From positions 1 to 64,000 of the forward strand of contig JBPKMA010000010.1 of NCBI GenBank assembly GCA_051293835.1: a stretch of 64,000 bases of DNA, in the 5' to 3' direction. Made by a program: the position numbers and the translations under genes. Source of the DNA: DATLZU01 sp051293835. Lineage in GTDB: Bacteria > Nitrospirota > Nitrospiria > Nitrospirales > Nitrospiraceae. Positions 8,716-16,638 of this stretch are shown here, piece after piece; within the stretch, counting starts at the first letter, position 1; every line of letters starts with the position of its first letter. The notes below the pieces were generated by a model that saw only the letters and a program-made list of their open reading frames with translations, searched no databases and was not told the origin of the DNA.

Positions 8716-8744
8716 TTGACTTGGAGATGAAGCCGGCGTAGGAT
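8716..8744 (+). promoter_or_regulatory. Sigma70-type promoter for tRNA-Gly
   Basis: TTGACT (8716-8721), a 17-nt spacer and TAGGAT (8739-8744). The predicted start near 8751 lies about 15 nt before the mature tRNA 5' end. Confidence 0.6.
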
Positions 8745-8765
8745 TCGCCGCATCTTCCTTCGCGA

Positions 8766-8840
8766 GCGGGCGTAGCTCAGTGGTAGAGTCCTAGCTTCCC
8801 AAGCTAGTTGTCGCGGGTTCAAATCCCGTCGCCCGCTCCA
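8766..8840 (+). tRNA. tRNA-Gly (anticodon CCC)
   Basis: A 75-nt cloverleaf can be drawn by eye. The acceptor GCGGGCG pairs with CGCCCGC. The D-arm is GCTC/GAGT, and the anticodon stem CTAGC/GCTAG holds the loop TTCCCAA (anticodon CCC, reading GGG). The T-arm is GCGGG/CCCGT with loop TTCAAAT, followed by discriminator T and an encoded CCA. All stems close with at most G-T wobbles. Confidence 0.95.
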
Positions 8841-8881
8841 AACCAAGCTTGCTCGACCTGATCCTTACCGTGTTTGGTTTG
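8839..8881 (+). terminator. Possible transcript-end hairpin after tRNA-Gly
   Basis: CAAACCAA (8839-8846) is perfectly complementary to TTGGTTTG (8874-8881) across a 27-nt loop. The arms are AT-rich and there is no clear T-tract, so this is a weak terminator candidate; it begins inside the tRNA CCA end. Confidence 0.3.
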
Positions 8882-8974
8882 TGAAGCGACGCCTCCTTCA
8901 TTGACGCGTTGCTTAGCCCCGTTCGCCTGACATTTTTCTCAGTATCGAGGGTGCGGAACATTATTCATTCTCCG

Positions 8975-10427
8975 AGCCGCCGTCGAACGGAAGCCGGTGG
9001 AGGTGACGCTCCGGCTCACCGAAGCGAGTTTGGCGGAAGCCTAACGGATGGCTCATATCGGGAACTGGGAATGGGATCGTCGGACGAACCGGATGTGGTG
9101 TTCCGATGCCACGTACCGCATCTTCGGGTTGCATCCGGCCGGCGTCGAGATGACATACGATCACTTTCTGACATGTGGCCATCCGGACGGTCGCGGAGGC
9201 GTCCGCACGATCCATGATCATCGAGACCGCCACGCGCGATCGACAGCCCTATGAGCACGCGCACCGCATCGTCCGTCAGACAGGATGGAACGCGCGGTGT
9301 GCGGGCACGGACCCGGGTGGACGACACCGAGAGACCGGTCCGCTTGGTGGGCCCTGTGCAAGAGATCACCGAGAAAAAGCAGGCTGAAAGGGCTTACAGG
9401 ACAGTGAGGCGCAACTTCGCCAGACCCAGAAGAGGGAGAGCATCGGCCGTTTGGCCGGAGGCCTCGCGCATGATTTCAACAACCTTCTGACCGTGATCAA
9501 CAGCTCCAGCGCCATGCTGTTGGGGAATATCGATTTTGACAGTCCGTTACGCAAGGGGATCGAAAGATCAAAGAAGCCGGTCACCGGGCTGCGCTGTTGA
9601 CCAGGCAGTTGCAGGCCTTCAGCTGACAGCAGGTGTTGGGGCCGAAGGTGCTGGATTTCAACGCGATGGTCAGCACCAGCTCGAAGTTCCTGCGATAGCT
9701 GATCGGGGAGGGCATCGAGCTGGTCATTTGCGCCGACCCGTCTTTGGGGCGTGTGAAAGCCGATCCCGGGCAGATCGAGCAGGTGATCATGAGCCTGGCG
9801 GTGAACGCCAGGGATGCGATGCCGAAAAGCGGCCAGTTGACCATCGAAACCAGGAATATTGAGCTGGGTGAGGCCGCTCCGTTGAAGCCGGCCTCGGCCG
9901 AACCGGATCGGTACGTCATGCTGGCGGTCAGCGACACAGGGTGCGGCATGGACGCGGAGATCCAAGCTCGCATCTTTGTCGGAAAAGGGACCGGGCTGGG
10001 ATTGTCCATGGTCTAAGGAATCGTCAAACAGAGCGGCGGGTCTATCTGGGTCTCCAGCGAGCTGGGCAAGGGTACCAGCTTCACAATCTATCTGCTGGAG
10101 GTCGACGATCCATCCGAGTTGTTGGAGCCGGCCCCGGTTGCGGATCTGGCGGGGCGTGGTTCGGAAACCATTCTCCTCGTCGAAGATGACGAAATGGTTC
10201 GGGTTCTGCGCGCACAATCCTTACAGATGCGTGGGTACACGCTGCTCGAAGCGCGTAACGCCAAAGAAGCGATCCACCTCGCCGAGGAACACAATGAGCC
10301 GGTTCACCTGCTTCTGACCGATGAAAGTGTTGTGCAGGTCCGGCTATACGGATAAAGTGATGGCCCTGAGCGCTGGGCGCGCAAGGTGCGCGAGATGCTC
10401 GATTCGCCGGGACCGCGAGCGGCCTGA
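8975..10427 (+). pseudogene. Decayed PAS/hybrid histidine kinase
   Basis: Segments in all three frames line up as one kinase gene. The first is ERKPVEVTLRLTEASLAEA, a TAA in place of CAA, then RMAHIGNWEWD and YRIFGLHPAG (PAS domain). ITEKKQAE leads into an H-box-like region around 9450, with a recognisable HDFNNLLTVINSSSAML in another frame. The ATPase domain follows (DPGQIEQVIMSLAVNARDAM, DTGCGMD, GTGLGLSMVYGIVKQSGG), then a receiver start (ETILLVEDDEMVRVLR) and tail (SGYTDKVMALS, ARKVREMLDSPGP). Multiple frameshifts, stops and a deletion inside the receiver exclude a working protein. It was probably a cytoplasmic PAS-sensing hybrid kinase. Confidence 0.8.
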
Positions 10428-10617
10428 ATTGCCCGGCAAAGTGTCGCACGCTGGATTGGTCACGGTCAGACAGCAAAACCTGCACAGGGCTTGGGCTGGA
10501 TGTTCCAGGTGAAGTCGGATTGATCCTGAGGAGCCGTGATGACGCAGACGATCTCCCTGCCCTTTGCTTATGGACAAGCAATGGACGGCGCGACTCGTCG
10601 CGGGAGCACGAGAGGGC

Positions 10618-10809
10618 TTAGACGGCTTTCTTGACTAATCCAGTCCGAAGACAGCGGGTGCAGACGCGGATATGCTTGGTGACGCCGTTGATCAGCGCGC
10701 GGACGCGTTGCAGATTCGGATTGAAGACCCGCTTAGTCTTGTTATTGGCGTGACTGACGTTATGTCCGGACTGATGTCGTTTGCCGCAGATGTCGCAAGC
10801 AAAAGCCAC
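10618..10809 (-). CDS. rpmB: 50S ribosomal protein L28
   Basis: 63-residue large-subunit ribosomal protein. It begins MAFACDICGKRHQSGHNVSH and ends with VCTRCLRTGLVKKAV. The two CXXC pairs make this the zinc-binding (C+) form of L28. The gene stands alone with its own promoter. Confidence 0.96.
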   Translation of the reverse strand: MAFACDICGKRHQSGHNVSHANNKTKRVFNPNLQRVRALINGVTKHIRVCTRCLRTGLVKKAV

Positions 10810-10872
10810 GGGGACGCTCCTTCTCTAAACCTCTAAACGAGACAATCTCATCTCACCGCTAATGCGTCGGCA

Positions 10873-10901
10873 ATCGTAGCATAGGCCACCGACGGTGACA
10901 A
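10873..10901 (-). promoter_or_regulatory. Sigma70-type promoter for rpmB
   Basis: On the minus strand: TTGTCA (10901-10896), a 17-nt spacer and TACGAT (10878-10873). The transcript would start near 10866, giving a leader of about 57 nt. Confidence 0.55.
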
Positions 10902-10948
10902 GTGTGCGGCGGTGCTGGGCAGGCGGTGGAACGGCGGTTCGCTCGGCA

Positions 10949-12424
10949 CTATGAACGCCGAGCGGCGGACGTCTTTTGACGGATCGCTGTAGTCTTCTTC
11001 TGGTGAGCGACCGTCACGACCCGCGCCCGATCCCTTCCATCTTCATCCTTGGCGATTGAGAGGCGGATCGGGACGCTGATGTCGAAGCCGCTATCCCCGC
11101 CGTCATCCAGGCCGTCTTTCCCGACGCTGTAGATCCTCTCCTGAGCGGCGTTCCAGAGCATGGGAAGCCCGGTAAACGGGTCGAAATAGCGCGATCCCGC
11201 TTCAGCCAGCCGTGTCGGCACGGCGGCGGCCGGCGCGGGTTTGCGCAGCAGAATCTGCAGCGCAGCCAGCCGAAGCCGCGCATCGGTCTCCACGAGCCGC
11301 TGGCTGAACAGCTCCCAGTCCGGTTCAAATTCAAAAGGGTGTATCAGGCTGTCGAACAAGGTGCGGGATGCGGTCCGCACGATCTCCCTGAACTTCGGTA
11401 GCGGATGGTGGATCGTCTCGGATGCCTTGATGACGGCGTCGTAATAGGCGGCATAGACCTCCCGTGTGCGAGGCGTATCGAAAGCGATCCTGATCGCCTC
11501 GTGCGAAGTCGGATGGACGACCCGTTGAAAAGCGTCCGGCCGCAGACCCGCTGTACGTGCCAACCATTCGCAATGGTGGTCGGAAGCTTCTTTGCCGATG
11601 AGCGCCTCGCTCTCGATCGGCTCGCCGTCCTGGCGCAGGCTGAGCGCGAATTCGTTCTGGATCGGCCAGCGGAGGGAGTACTCGGCGGTCGTGAGGGGCT
11701 GCAAGACGGCCAAATCGATGTCGGAGAACGAGTTGTCGATCGTCGCGCGGCCCAGCAGGCGGGAGAGCAAGCGCGCGTCGTCGTCCACCATGATGAGCGC
11801 TGCCACCTTAAGCGGCAACGTCCTCGCATCCGCCAGCACACGCCTCCAGGCAGCCAGGTCTCTCCACAGGCGCGAGGCGCCTTCCTGAACGGTCTTCGCG
11901 AACCCCGTGGCGACGTAAAGCCGGTGGGCGATCAGCATCTCCTCGAAGCGGGGGCAAGCGCCCTGTCCGAATCCCCAATCTTCAAACGGCATGTTCAACC
12001 ACCGTTCGTATCGCTGCACCAGGATTGCATAACGGCTGATGGCGAGACGGAACAGTGCATCGTCTTTCTGCAGTTCAGTCAGCGGATCCGGCGCATCCCA
12101 TGCCGCCAAGGCTTCAGCAGCTGTAATCGAGGTGCGCAGCTCGGAGCGGCCTGGCTTCTCGTAATTGTAGAGACGCCGTCCTCCTCGCGCTTCGGCCTCC
12201 AACCACATGTCGTAGCCGACCTGAACTGGATCGGTTCCTGCGGCAGCGGAAAATCCCAAAAGCAGGAAATAGCCGTTCTGAAGAGGGTTCGCCAGAGTCG
12301 GTTGCGGCGATTCCGAAAGCCTGAGCAAGGCGTCGCTGGTCTTGTCGTTCTTTCCGGTCCAGATCAATCCGGAGATTTCCATGAACACGGCGACAATGCA
12401 CAGACTGATCAGAAGATTCCGCAT
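10949..12424 (-). CDS. Unrecognised exported or membrane-anchored protein
   Basis: I do not recognise this 491-residue protein. It begins with a hydrophobic N-terminal segment (NLLISLCIVAVFMEISGLIW) that is either a signal peptide or an anchor. A mostly helical, Arg/Leu-rich body follows with no repeat or catalytic motif I can name. Near the C-terminus YFDPFTGLPMLWNAAQERIY then SVGKDGLDDGGD resembles the tail of type II secretion pseudopilin-like and related envelope proteins, where D/G-rich ends bind calcium. The last ~30 residues are basic. GAGAGGG precedes the ATG. The gene diverges from the cobamide promoter at 12722, with about 300 bp between them. Confidence 0.75.
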   Translation of the reverse strand: MRNLLISLCIVAVFMEISGLIWTGKNDKTSDALLRLSESPQPTLANPLQNGYFLLLGFSAAAGTDPVQVGYDMWLEAEARGGRRLYNYEKPGRSELRTSITAAEALAAWDAPDPLTELQKDDALFRLAISRYAILVQRYERWLNMPFEDWGFGQGACPRFEEMLIAHRLYVATGFAKTVQEGASRLWRDLAAWRRVLADARTLPLKVAALIMVDDDARLLSRLLGRATIDNSFSDIDLAVLQPLTTAEYSLRWPIQNEFALSLRQDGEPIESEALIGKEASDHHCEWLARTAGLRPDAFQRVVHPTSHEAIRIAFDTPRTREVYAAYYDAVIKASETIHHPLPKFREIVRTASRTLFDSLIHPFEFEPDWELFSQRLVETDARLRLAALQILLRKPAPAAAVPTRLAEAGSRYFDPFTGLPMLWNAAQERIYSVGKDGLDDGGDSGFDISVPIRLSIAKDEDGRDRARVVTVAHQKKTTAIRQKTSAARRS

Positions 12425-12721
12425 CGTCCCTCTCCCTCAAGCGCGTTCGTGTCGAGAACCCCGGGAACCCGCTGTTGCCGAGACCCGGTGGCGGTTCAGG
12501 TGTGATGGCGCGTGCTGCTGACGTCGATTGTTCTGAAGAACTGGGTTTCAGCAAATGCTATGCCATTGCCGCCGTGCTCCGGTCTGTCCTTCCAACACCA
12601 CTGCTAGCCACTAGAGGAAAATCGGAGAAGAGCAGCGGTTTTTGCCGCAGTGAACGGATCGGTTCGTACCGGTGCTGCACAGAAACCGCACACCGAGCCG
12701 GTCGTCGGGACAAATTTGAAC

Positions 12722-12751
12722 TTGACAAGGCTTCCCGCCGTTTCCTAGAGT
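12722..12751 (+). promoter_or_regulatory. Sigma70-type promoter ahead of the first cobalamin riboswitch
   Basis: TTGACA (12722-12727), an 18-nt spacer and TAGAGT (12746-12751). The predicted start near 12758 lies just before the riboswitch P1 stem at 12771. The stretch 12425-12721 upstream shows nothing else I can identify. Confidence 0.6.
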
Positions 12752-12770
12752 GAGCGCCTCATCACAGTCC

Positions 12771-13036
12771 GCTTTGGGTGAAGGGAAGAGGGTGTGATTC
12801 CCTCGCGGTCCCGCCGCTGTGAATGGGAACGAAACCCGCGCAGGCCACTGGCGTGGCCGTGATCCGTGAACCGTCATCCGTGAAAGTGGAGAACGGAAGG
12901 CGGACAACGGGAAACGGGCGCTGGGAAGGAGCGGGGAGTAGGTGTTGCCCAGCTGGCTCACTGCCGGCGTGCGCAACCGTGATGCGATCTGTTCGTCGCG
13001 TCACGCATCCCATGAGCCAGAAGACCTGCCCAAGGC
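12771..13036 (+). promoter_or_regulatory. Cobalamin riboswitch controlling btuFCD
   Basis: Aptamer closed by a P1 stem, GCTTTGGG (12771-12778) with CCCAAGGC (13029-13036). Conserved parts in order are the AAGGGAA element, a GCGGTCCCGCCGCTGTGAA block equivalent to the CCGCAACTGTAA core, GCCACTG at 12844, GGGAAGGA near 12923, and the B12 box GAGCCAGAAGACCTGCC (13014-13030). Two arms are unusually long, about 80 nt each, and one contains an imperfect 7-nt tandem repeat (12860-12886). The expression platform must lie between 13036 and the btuF start. Bound coenzyme B12 should lower expression of the transporter. Confidence 0.9.
12860..12886 (+). repeat. Imperfect 7-nt tandem repeat inside the riboswitch arm
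   Basis: Units TGATCCG, TGAACCG, TCATCCG and TGAAAG follow each other directly. They sit in a peripheral arm between the GCCACTG and GGGAAGG elements and probably arose by slippage in a tolerant loop. Confidence 0.5.
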
Positions 13037-13076
13037 GTTGCCCATCTTTCCCTCGAGGGCTGGGGAAAGTGCGAGG

Positions 13077-14177
13077 ATGAAGAAGCGGGTGCAATCCTCA
13101 GGGCCTATGCGGCTCTGGGGATTTTTTATTTTGGAAGCGAGTGGCAAACCGGTAATAACCAGCAGCAGACGGCGAACGATCAAGAAATCAGAGTTGGTGG
13201 CTCTCTGCTACTGGCTATGGGTTATGAGCTGCCTGCTGATGACAGGGGTGGCGCTCGCCGATGATCCCGAAGCGACCTCGATGAAACGACGACAGCAAGG
13301 CATCCTGACGGGCATGCCGTTTATGGCGAACGTCGCTGCCAGGACGTTCGTCGACGATCTCGGCCGCAAGATTTATTTGGCCAAGGCGCCCAGCCGGATT
13401 ATCTCCCTCGCGCCCAGCATCACCGAGATGCTGTTCGCAATCGGCGCGCAGGATCTGGTCGTCGGGGTCACGCAGTTCTGCGACTATCCACCGGAGGCCC
13501 TGCAAAAGCCCAAGGTCGGCTATGCCCATCCCAATATCGAATCCATTGTGGCGCTGGAGCCTGATTTAGTGGTCGCTCCGCGCGAGTCCCTACGGGCTGA
13601 CCTCCTTGCCAAACTGGAGCAATTGAAAATTCCAACGCTGATTTTGGAAGCGAAGACGGTCGAGGATATTCCGTCGCACATTCAAACTTTGGGACGGCTG
13701 ATCGACCGCGCGCCGGCCGCCAATGCGGTGGCTATGGATTTGCGGCGTCGCCTGGCCCAAATGAAGAGTCGAGCGGAATCGCTCCCCAAGGTGCGCGTGT
13801 TGTATGTGTTGAACAGCCAACCGCTGATCACCGTCGGCCCGGGGAGCTTCATCCATCAATTGATCGGGCTGGCCGGAGGCGCCAACATTGCCACCGACAG
13901 TGGCGAGCCCTACCCCCGTCTCAATCTGGAAGCGGTGTTACAGAAGGATCCCGAAGTGCTGATCTTCCCCGTTGGCAAAGCTGAAGGCATTCCCGAGAGC
14001 GAGCAACGGGTCTGGACGCGATGGACGACGCTGACAGCGGTGAGGCGCGGCCGGCTGCACCGGATTCCTGCCGATCTGCTCAATCGACCGGGGCCGCGGA
14101 TCGTGCAAGGCCTGGAATTGCTCCTCACAATCATCCACCCAGAAGCCGTGGAGTCTGCGTCTGCCACTCGGCCATGA
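13077..14177 (+). CDS. btuF: Cobalamin ABC transporter substrate-binding protein
   Basis: Periplasmic binding protein of the BtuF/FecB type, 366 residues from the ATG at 13077. An N-terminal stretch (ALCYWLWVMSCLLMTGVALA) ends in a plausible signal-peptidase site before DDPEATS. The start is uncertain: the signal begins about 45 residues in, and a GTG near 13197 would give a conventional signal. The frame runs back to 12942 but that would lie inside the riboswitch. Family motifs are RIISLAPSITEMLFAIGA, VGVTQFCDYP, NIESIVALEPDLVV, and VLYVLNSQPLITVGPGSF. It overlaps btuC by four bases (ATGA). Riboswitch control and the downstream receptor support corrinoids as the ligand. Confidence 0.9.
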   Translation: MKKRVQSSGPMRLWGFFILEASGKPVITSSRRRTIKKSELVALCYWLWVMSCLLMTGVALADDPEATSMKRRQQGILTGMPFMANVAARTFVDDLGRKIYLAKAPSRIISLAPSITEMLFAIGAQDLVVGVTQFCDYPPEALQKPKVGYAHPNIESIVALEPDLVVAPRESLRADLLAKLEQLKIPTLILEAKTVEDIPSHIQTLGRLIDRAPAANAVAMDLRRRLAQMKSRAESLPKVRVLYVLNSQPLITVGPGSFIHQLIGLAGGANIATDSGEPYPRLNLEAVLQKDPEVLIFPVGKAEGIPESEQRVWTRWTTLTAVRRGRLHRIPADLLNRPGPRIVQGLELLLTIIHPEAVESASATRP

Positions 14178-15334
14178 GACAACCAGGCGCCACTAACCAA
14201 CCGGCCTCGCGTGTCGAGGCAGGATCACTCGGAGCCGATGCGGGTGCCCGCCGCCTCGCCACGGCTATCAAGCAAGTCGACTGGTGGCGGAGTCCAATCC
14301 TGACGGCCGGACGGTGGGCGTGGGCGATGGGAACACTCTCGCTTGCCGGCGTCGTTCTGTTTCTTCTCTGCCTCCAGTTCGGTGCACAACACATCGGGCT
14401 GGGTGACCTCGCTCGTGTGCTGATTCAGGCGCTGCGAGACTGGCGAAGCGATCGCGAGGCGGTCGGCACTACCGGTGTGATTCTGTTGCAGGTGCGGTTG
14501 CCTCGAGTGCTCCTCAGTCTGTTCGTCGGGAGCAGCCTGGCGGCAGTTGGCGTGGCCTTGCAAGCGCTGTTGCGGAATCCGCTCGCCGATCCCTATGTGC
14601 TGGGTGTTTCGAGCGGAGCGGCGCTAGGTGTCTCGCTTGCGATGTGGTTGGGGATCGGCGGGACCGTCCTGACGCTTTCTGCGCTTCCGTTGTGCGGGTT
14701 TGCGGGCAGCTTGCTGTCCTTGGCGGTCGTCTATCGCCTCGCGGCGTCGTACGGCCGGTTGCCGATTCATAGTCTGCTGCTCGCCGGGGTGATCCTAAAT
14801 GCGATTCTGACTGCGGTGATCATGTTCATCACCTTCATCATGGACCCCAATCGCTCTGCCGGTATGATGTCGTGGTTGATGGGGACTCTGACCGCGCCGG
14901 CGTATCCGGCCTTGGCTGTCCTGACGGGGTATCTCGCGGTGGGGATCACCGCGCTGATGCGGCAGGTCCAGATTCTCAATCTGATGACATTGGGCGACGA
15001 ATCCGCTCGAGCGCTTGGTGTGGAGACCGAACGGGCCAAAAAACTGATCTATGTGATCGCCGCGTTGATGACCGGCGCAGTCGTCTCTGTTAGCGGCATG
15101 ATTGGATTTGTCGGCATGGTGATTCCGCACGCCACGCGGCTGATCCTGGGGGCCGATCATCGGCTCCTCCTGCCGGCGTCGGCGCTGGCGGGCGGCATAT
15201 ACCTGATGGTCGCGGATACCGTGGCGCGGTCCCTACTGGCGCCGACGGAGCTTCCGGTCGGAATCATCACAGCTTTGGCCGGGGGACCGTTCTTTATGTA
15301 TCTCTTGATGTGGCGGAAAGATCGGTTGGCATGA
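14174..15334 (+). CDS. btuC: Cobalamin ABC transporter permease
   Basis: FecCD/BtuC-type inner-membrane permease, 386 residues from the ATG overlapping the btuF stop. It has about ten hydrophobic segments. Typical signatures are QVRLPRVLLSLFVGSSLAAVGVALQALLRNPLADPYVLG and, near the C-terminus, SGMIGFVGMVIPHATRLILGADHR, which holds the coupling helix that contacts the ATPase (split here for reading as two adjacent motifs). The first ~50 residues are a hydrophilic extension of no known role. It forms a 2:2:1 importer with BtuD and BtuF. Confidence 0.93.
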   Translation: MRQPGATNQPASRVEAGSLGADAGARRLATAIKQVDWWRSPILTAGRWAWAMGTLSLAGVVLFLLCLQFGAQHIGLGDLARVLIQALRDWRSDREAVGTTGVILLQVRLPRVLLSLFVGSSLAAVGVALQALLRNPLADPYVLGVSSGAALGVSLAMWLGIGGTVLTLSALPLCGFAGSLLSLAVVYRLAASYGRLPIHSLLLAGVILNAILTAVIMFITFIMDPNRSAGMMSWLMGTLTAPAYPALAVLTGYLAVGITALMRQVQILNLMTLGDESARALGVETERAKKLIYVIAALMTGAVVSVSGMIGFVGMVIPHATRLILGADHRLLLPASALAGGIYLMVADTVARSLLAPTELPVGIITALAGGPFFMYLLMWRKDRLA

Positions 15335-15335
15335 C

Positions 15336-16241
15336 ATGAACCAGTCGACGAATGCGCGCTTCTCCGGTATGGAACCGGGCCGCACCGCGGTCTTTACAGA
15401 GAGTCGGAACGAGGCTGTTCGCGCGTTTGAAATCCAGGGACTCTGTTTCCGTTATGCGTCGCCATTCGATCGGTCGGCGGGCTGGACGCTCGACGAGCTG
15501 TCCTTTCAGGTGACCGCCGGTGAGGTTTTCGGCGTGGTGGGACCGAACGGATCCGGTAAAAGCTCCCTGCTGAAAGTCATGGCGAAAGTTCTGCGTCCGT
15601 CTCACGGCCAAGTTCGGTTGTTCGGACAAGACCTCGAGCGGTTGTCCCAGCGGGAGGTGGCACGACAGCTGGCGCTCGTGCCGCAAGAAAGCCTTCAGGT
15701 GTTTCCCTTCACGGTTGCACAGACGGTGTTGATGGGGCGCTATCCGCATCGGCGGGAACATGCCTGGAACGCCGGATTCGGATGGGACGCTCCGGACGAC
15801 ATCGCGCTGGCGGAGCAGGCGATGGCGGAGATGGACATTGCCCATTTGGCCGATCGGTTGATCACGGAACTGTCCGGCGGGGAGCGCCAACGAACCGTGA
15901 TCGCGCGGGCCTTGGCGCAGGCGCCCCGTGTATTGCTGCTTGACGAGCCGACCGCGTTTCTCGATTTGCAGCACCAGATCGAAATCTGTTCGATTGTGAC
16001 CCGCCTCAGCCGAGAGCGGGGCCTCACTGTGGTGCTCGTCTCGCACGATCTAAACCTGGCTGGCCAATATTGCGATCGCATTCTGATGCTGAAGGACGGA
16101 GCGTTGTTCCGACTCGGATCGCCCGATGAGGTGATCCGACCTGAGACCTTGCGCGCGGTTTACGGCTGCGATGTGCTGGTTGACCGGCATCCTGAGTCGG
16201 GCCGGCCGCGCGTCACGGTGCCGGGGCTGGTAGCCCGGTAA
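15336..16241 (+). CDS. btuD: Cobalamin ABC transporter ATPase
   Basis: 301-residue ABC ATPase of the FepC/BtuD group. It has Walker A VGPNGSGKSSLLKV, a Q-loop in LVPQES, the signature ELSGGERQRTVIARAL, Walker B VLLLDEPTAFLD and the switch histidine in VLVSHDLNLA. A hydrophilic N-terminal extension of about 30 residues precedes the ABC fold. It follows btuC by one base and completes the three-gene importer. Confidence 0.93.
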   Translation: MNQSTNARFSGMEPGRTAVFTESRNEAVRAFEIQGLCFRYASPFDRSAGWTLDELSFQVTAGEVFGVVGPNGSGKSSLLKVMAKVLRPSHGQVRLFGQDLERLSQREVARQLALVPQESLQVFPFTVAQTVLMGRYPHRREHAWNAGFGWDAPDDIALAEQAMAEMDIAHLADRLITELSGGERQRTVIARALAQAPRVLLLDEPTAFLDLQHQIEICSIVTRLSRERGLTVVLVSHDLNLAGQYCDRILMLKDGALFRLGSPDEVIRPETLRAVYGCDVLVDRHPESGRPRVTVPGLVAR

Positions 16242-16420
16242 TTCGTCAATGATCATCGGTCAATGATGAAGCTGCAGCGAGCCCGGGGAGGACGTTCCGG
16301 TGCCGTTGACCGATAGCGGTTAGCCGGCGACCGGTTCGAGGCGGCTGTACCCACGCCTTAGTGCCGAACGTAGGGGTACGATCAGTTCAACAACGGGAAA
16401 GGAGGGAGTCAGGAAGAAGC
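16242..16420. other. Intergenic stretch before the second riboswitch
   Basis: No gene here. TCAATGAT occurs twice (about 16246 and 16260). I could not find a convincing -35/-10 pair, so the btuB riboswitch may be transcribed by read-through from btuD or from an unrecognised promoter. Confidence 0.4.
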
Positions 16421-16596
16421 CGTCGGTGCCGGGGAAGATGGTGCGAAGCCATCACGGTGCCGCCACTGTAAGCGGGGAGCGACCCTGCACGAACGCCACT
16501 GTTCCTCAGTGAGCAGCAAGTAGCGAAGACCGATTGCTTTCGGAACGGGAAGGCGCAGGAGAGCAACGATCCGCGAGTCAGGAGACCCAGCCGACG
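16421..16596 (+). promoter_or_regulatory. Cobalamin riboswitch controlling btuB and downstream cobamide genes
   Basis: P1 is CGTCGG (16421-16426) pairing with CCGACG (16591-16596). The core is textbook: GGTGCCGGGGAA, the CCGCCACTGTAAGCGG block (16460-16475), GCCACTG (16495), GGGAAGGCG (16547) and the B12 box GCGAGTCAGGAGACCCAGCC (16573-16592). Only 42 nt separate it from the btuB ATG, and the ribosome-binding AGGGAGG at about 16626 is close enough to be masked, so translational control is plausible. Confidence 0.95.
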
Positions 16597-16638
16597 GTCG
16601 AATTCCACTCAGCCCTTCGAGCATAAGGGAGGTGGCTC

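Noticed and set aside
10589..10602. Inverted repeat CGCGAC-TC-GTCGCG downstream of rpmB
   Set aside because: Loop of two bases and no T-tract, so not a credible terminator.
11405..12505. 366-residue plus-strand open frame
   Set aside because: Antisense to the 491-residue minus-strand gene, which has a ribosome-binding site and a sensible signal segment.
12942..13076. N-terminal extension of btuF back to 12942
   Set aside because: It would translate through the riboswitch B12 box and P1 stem.
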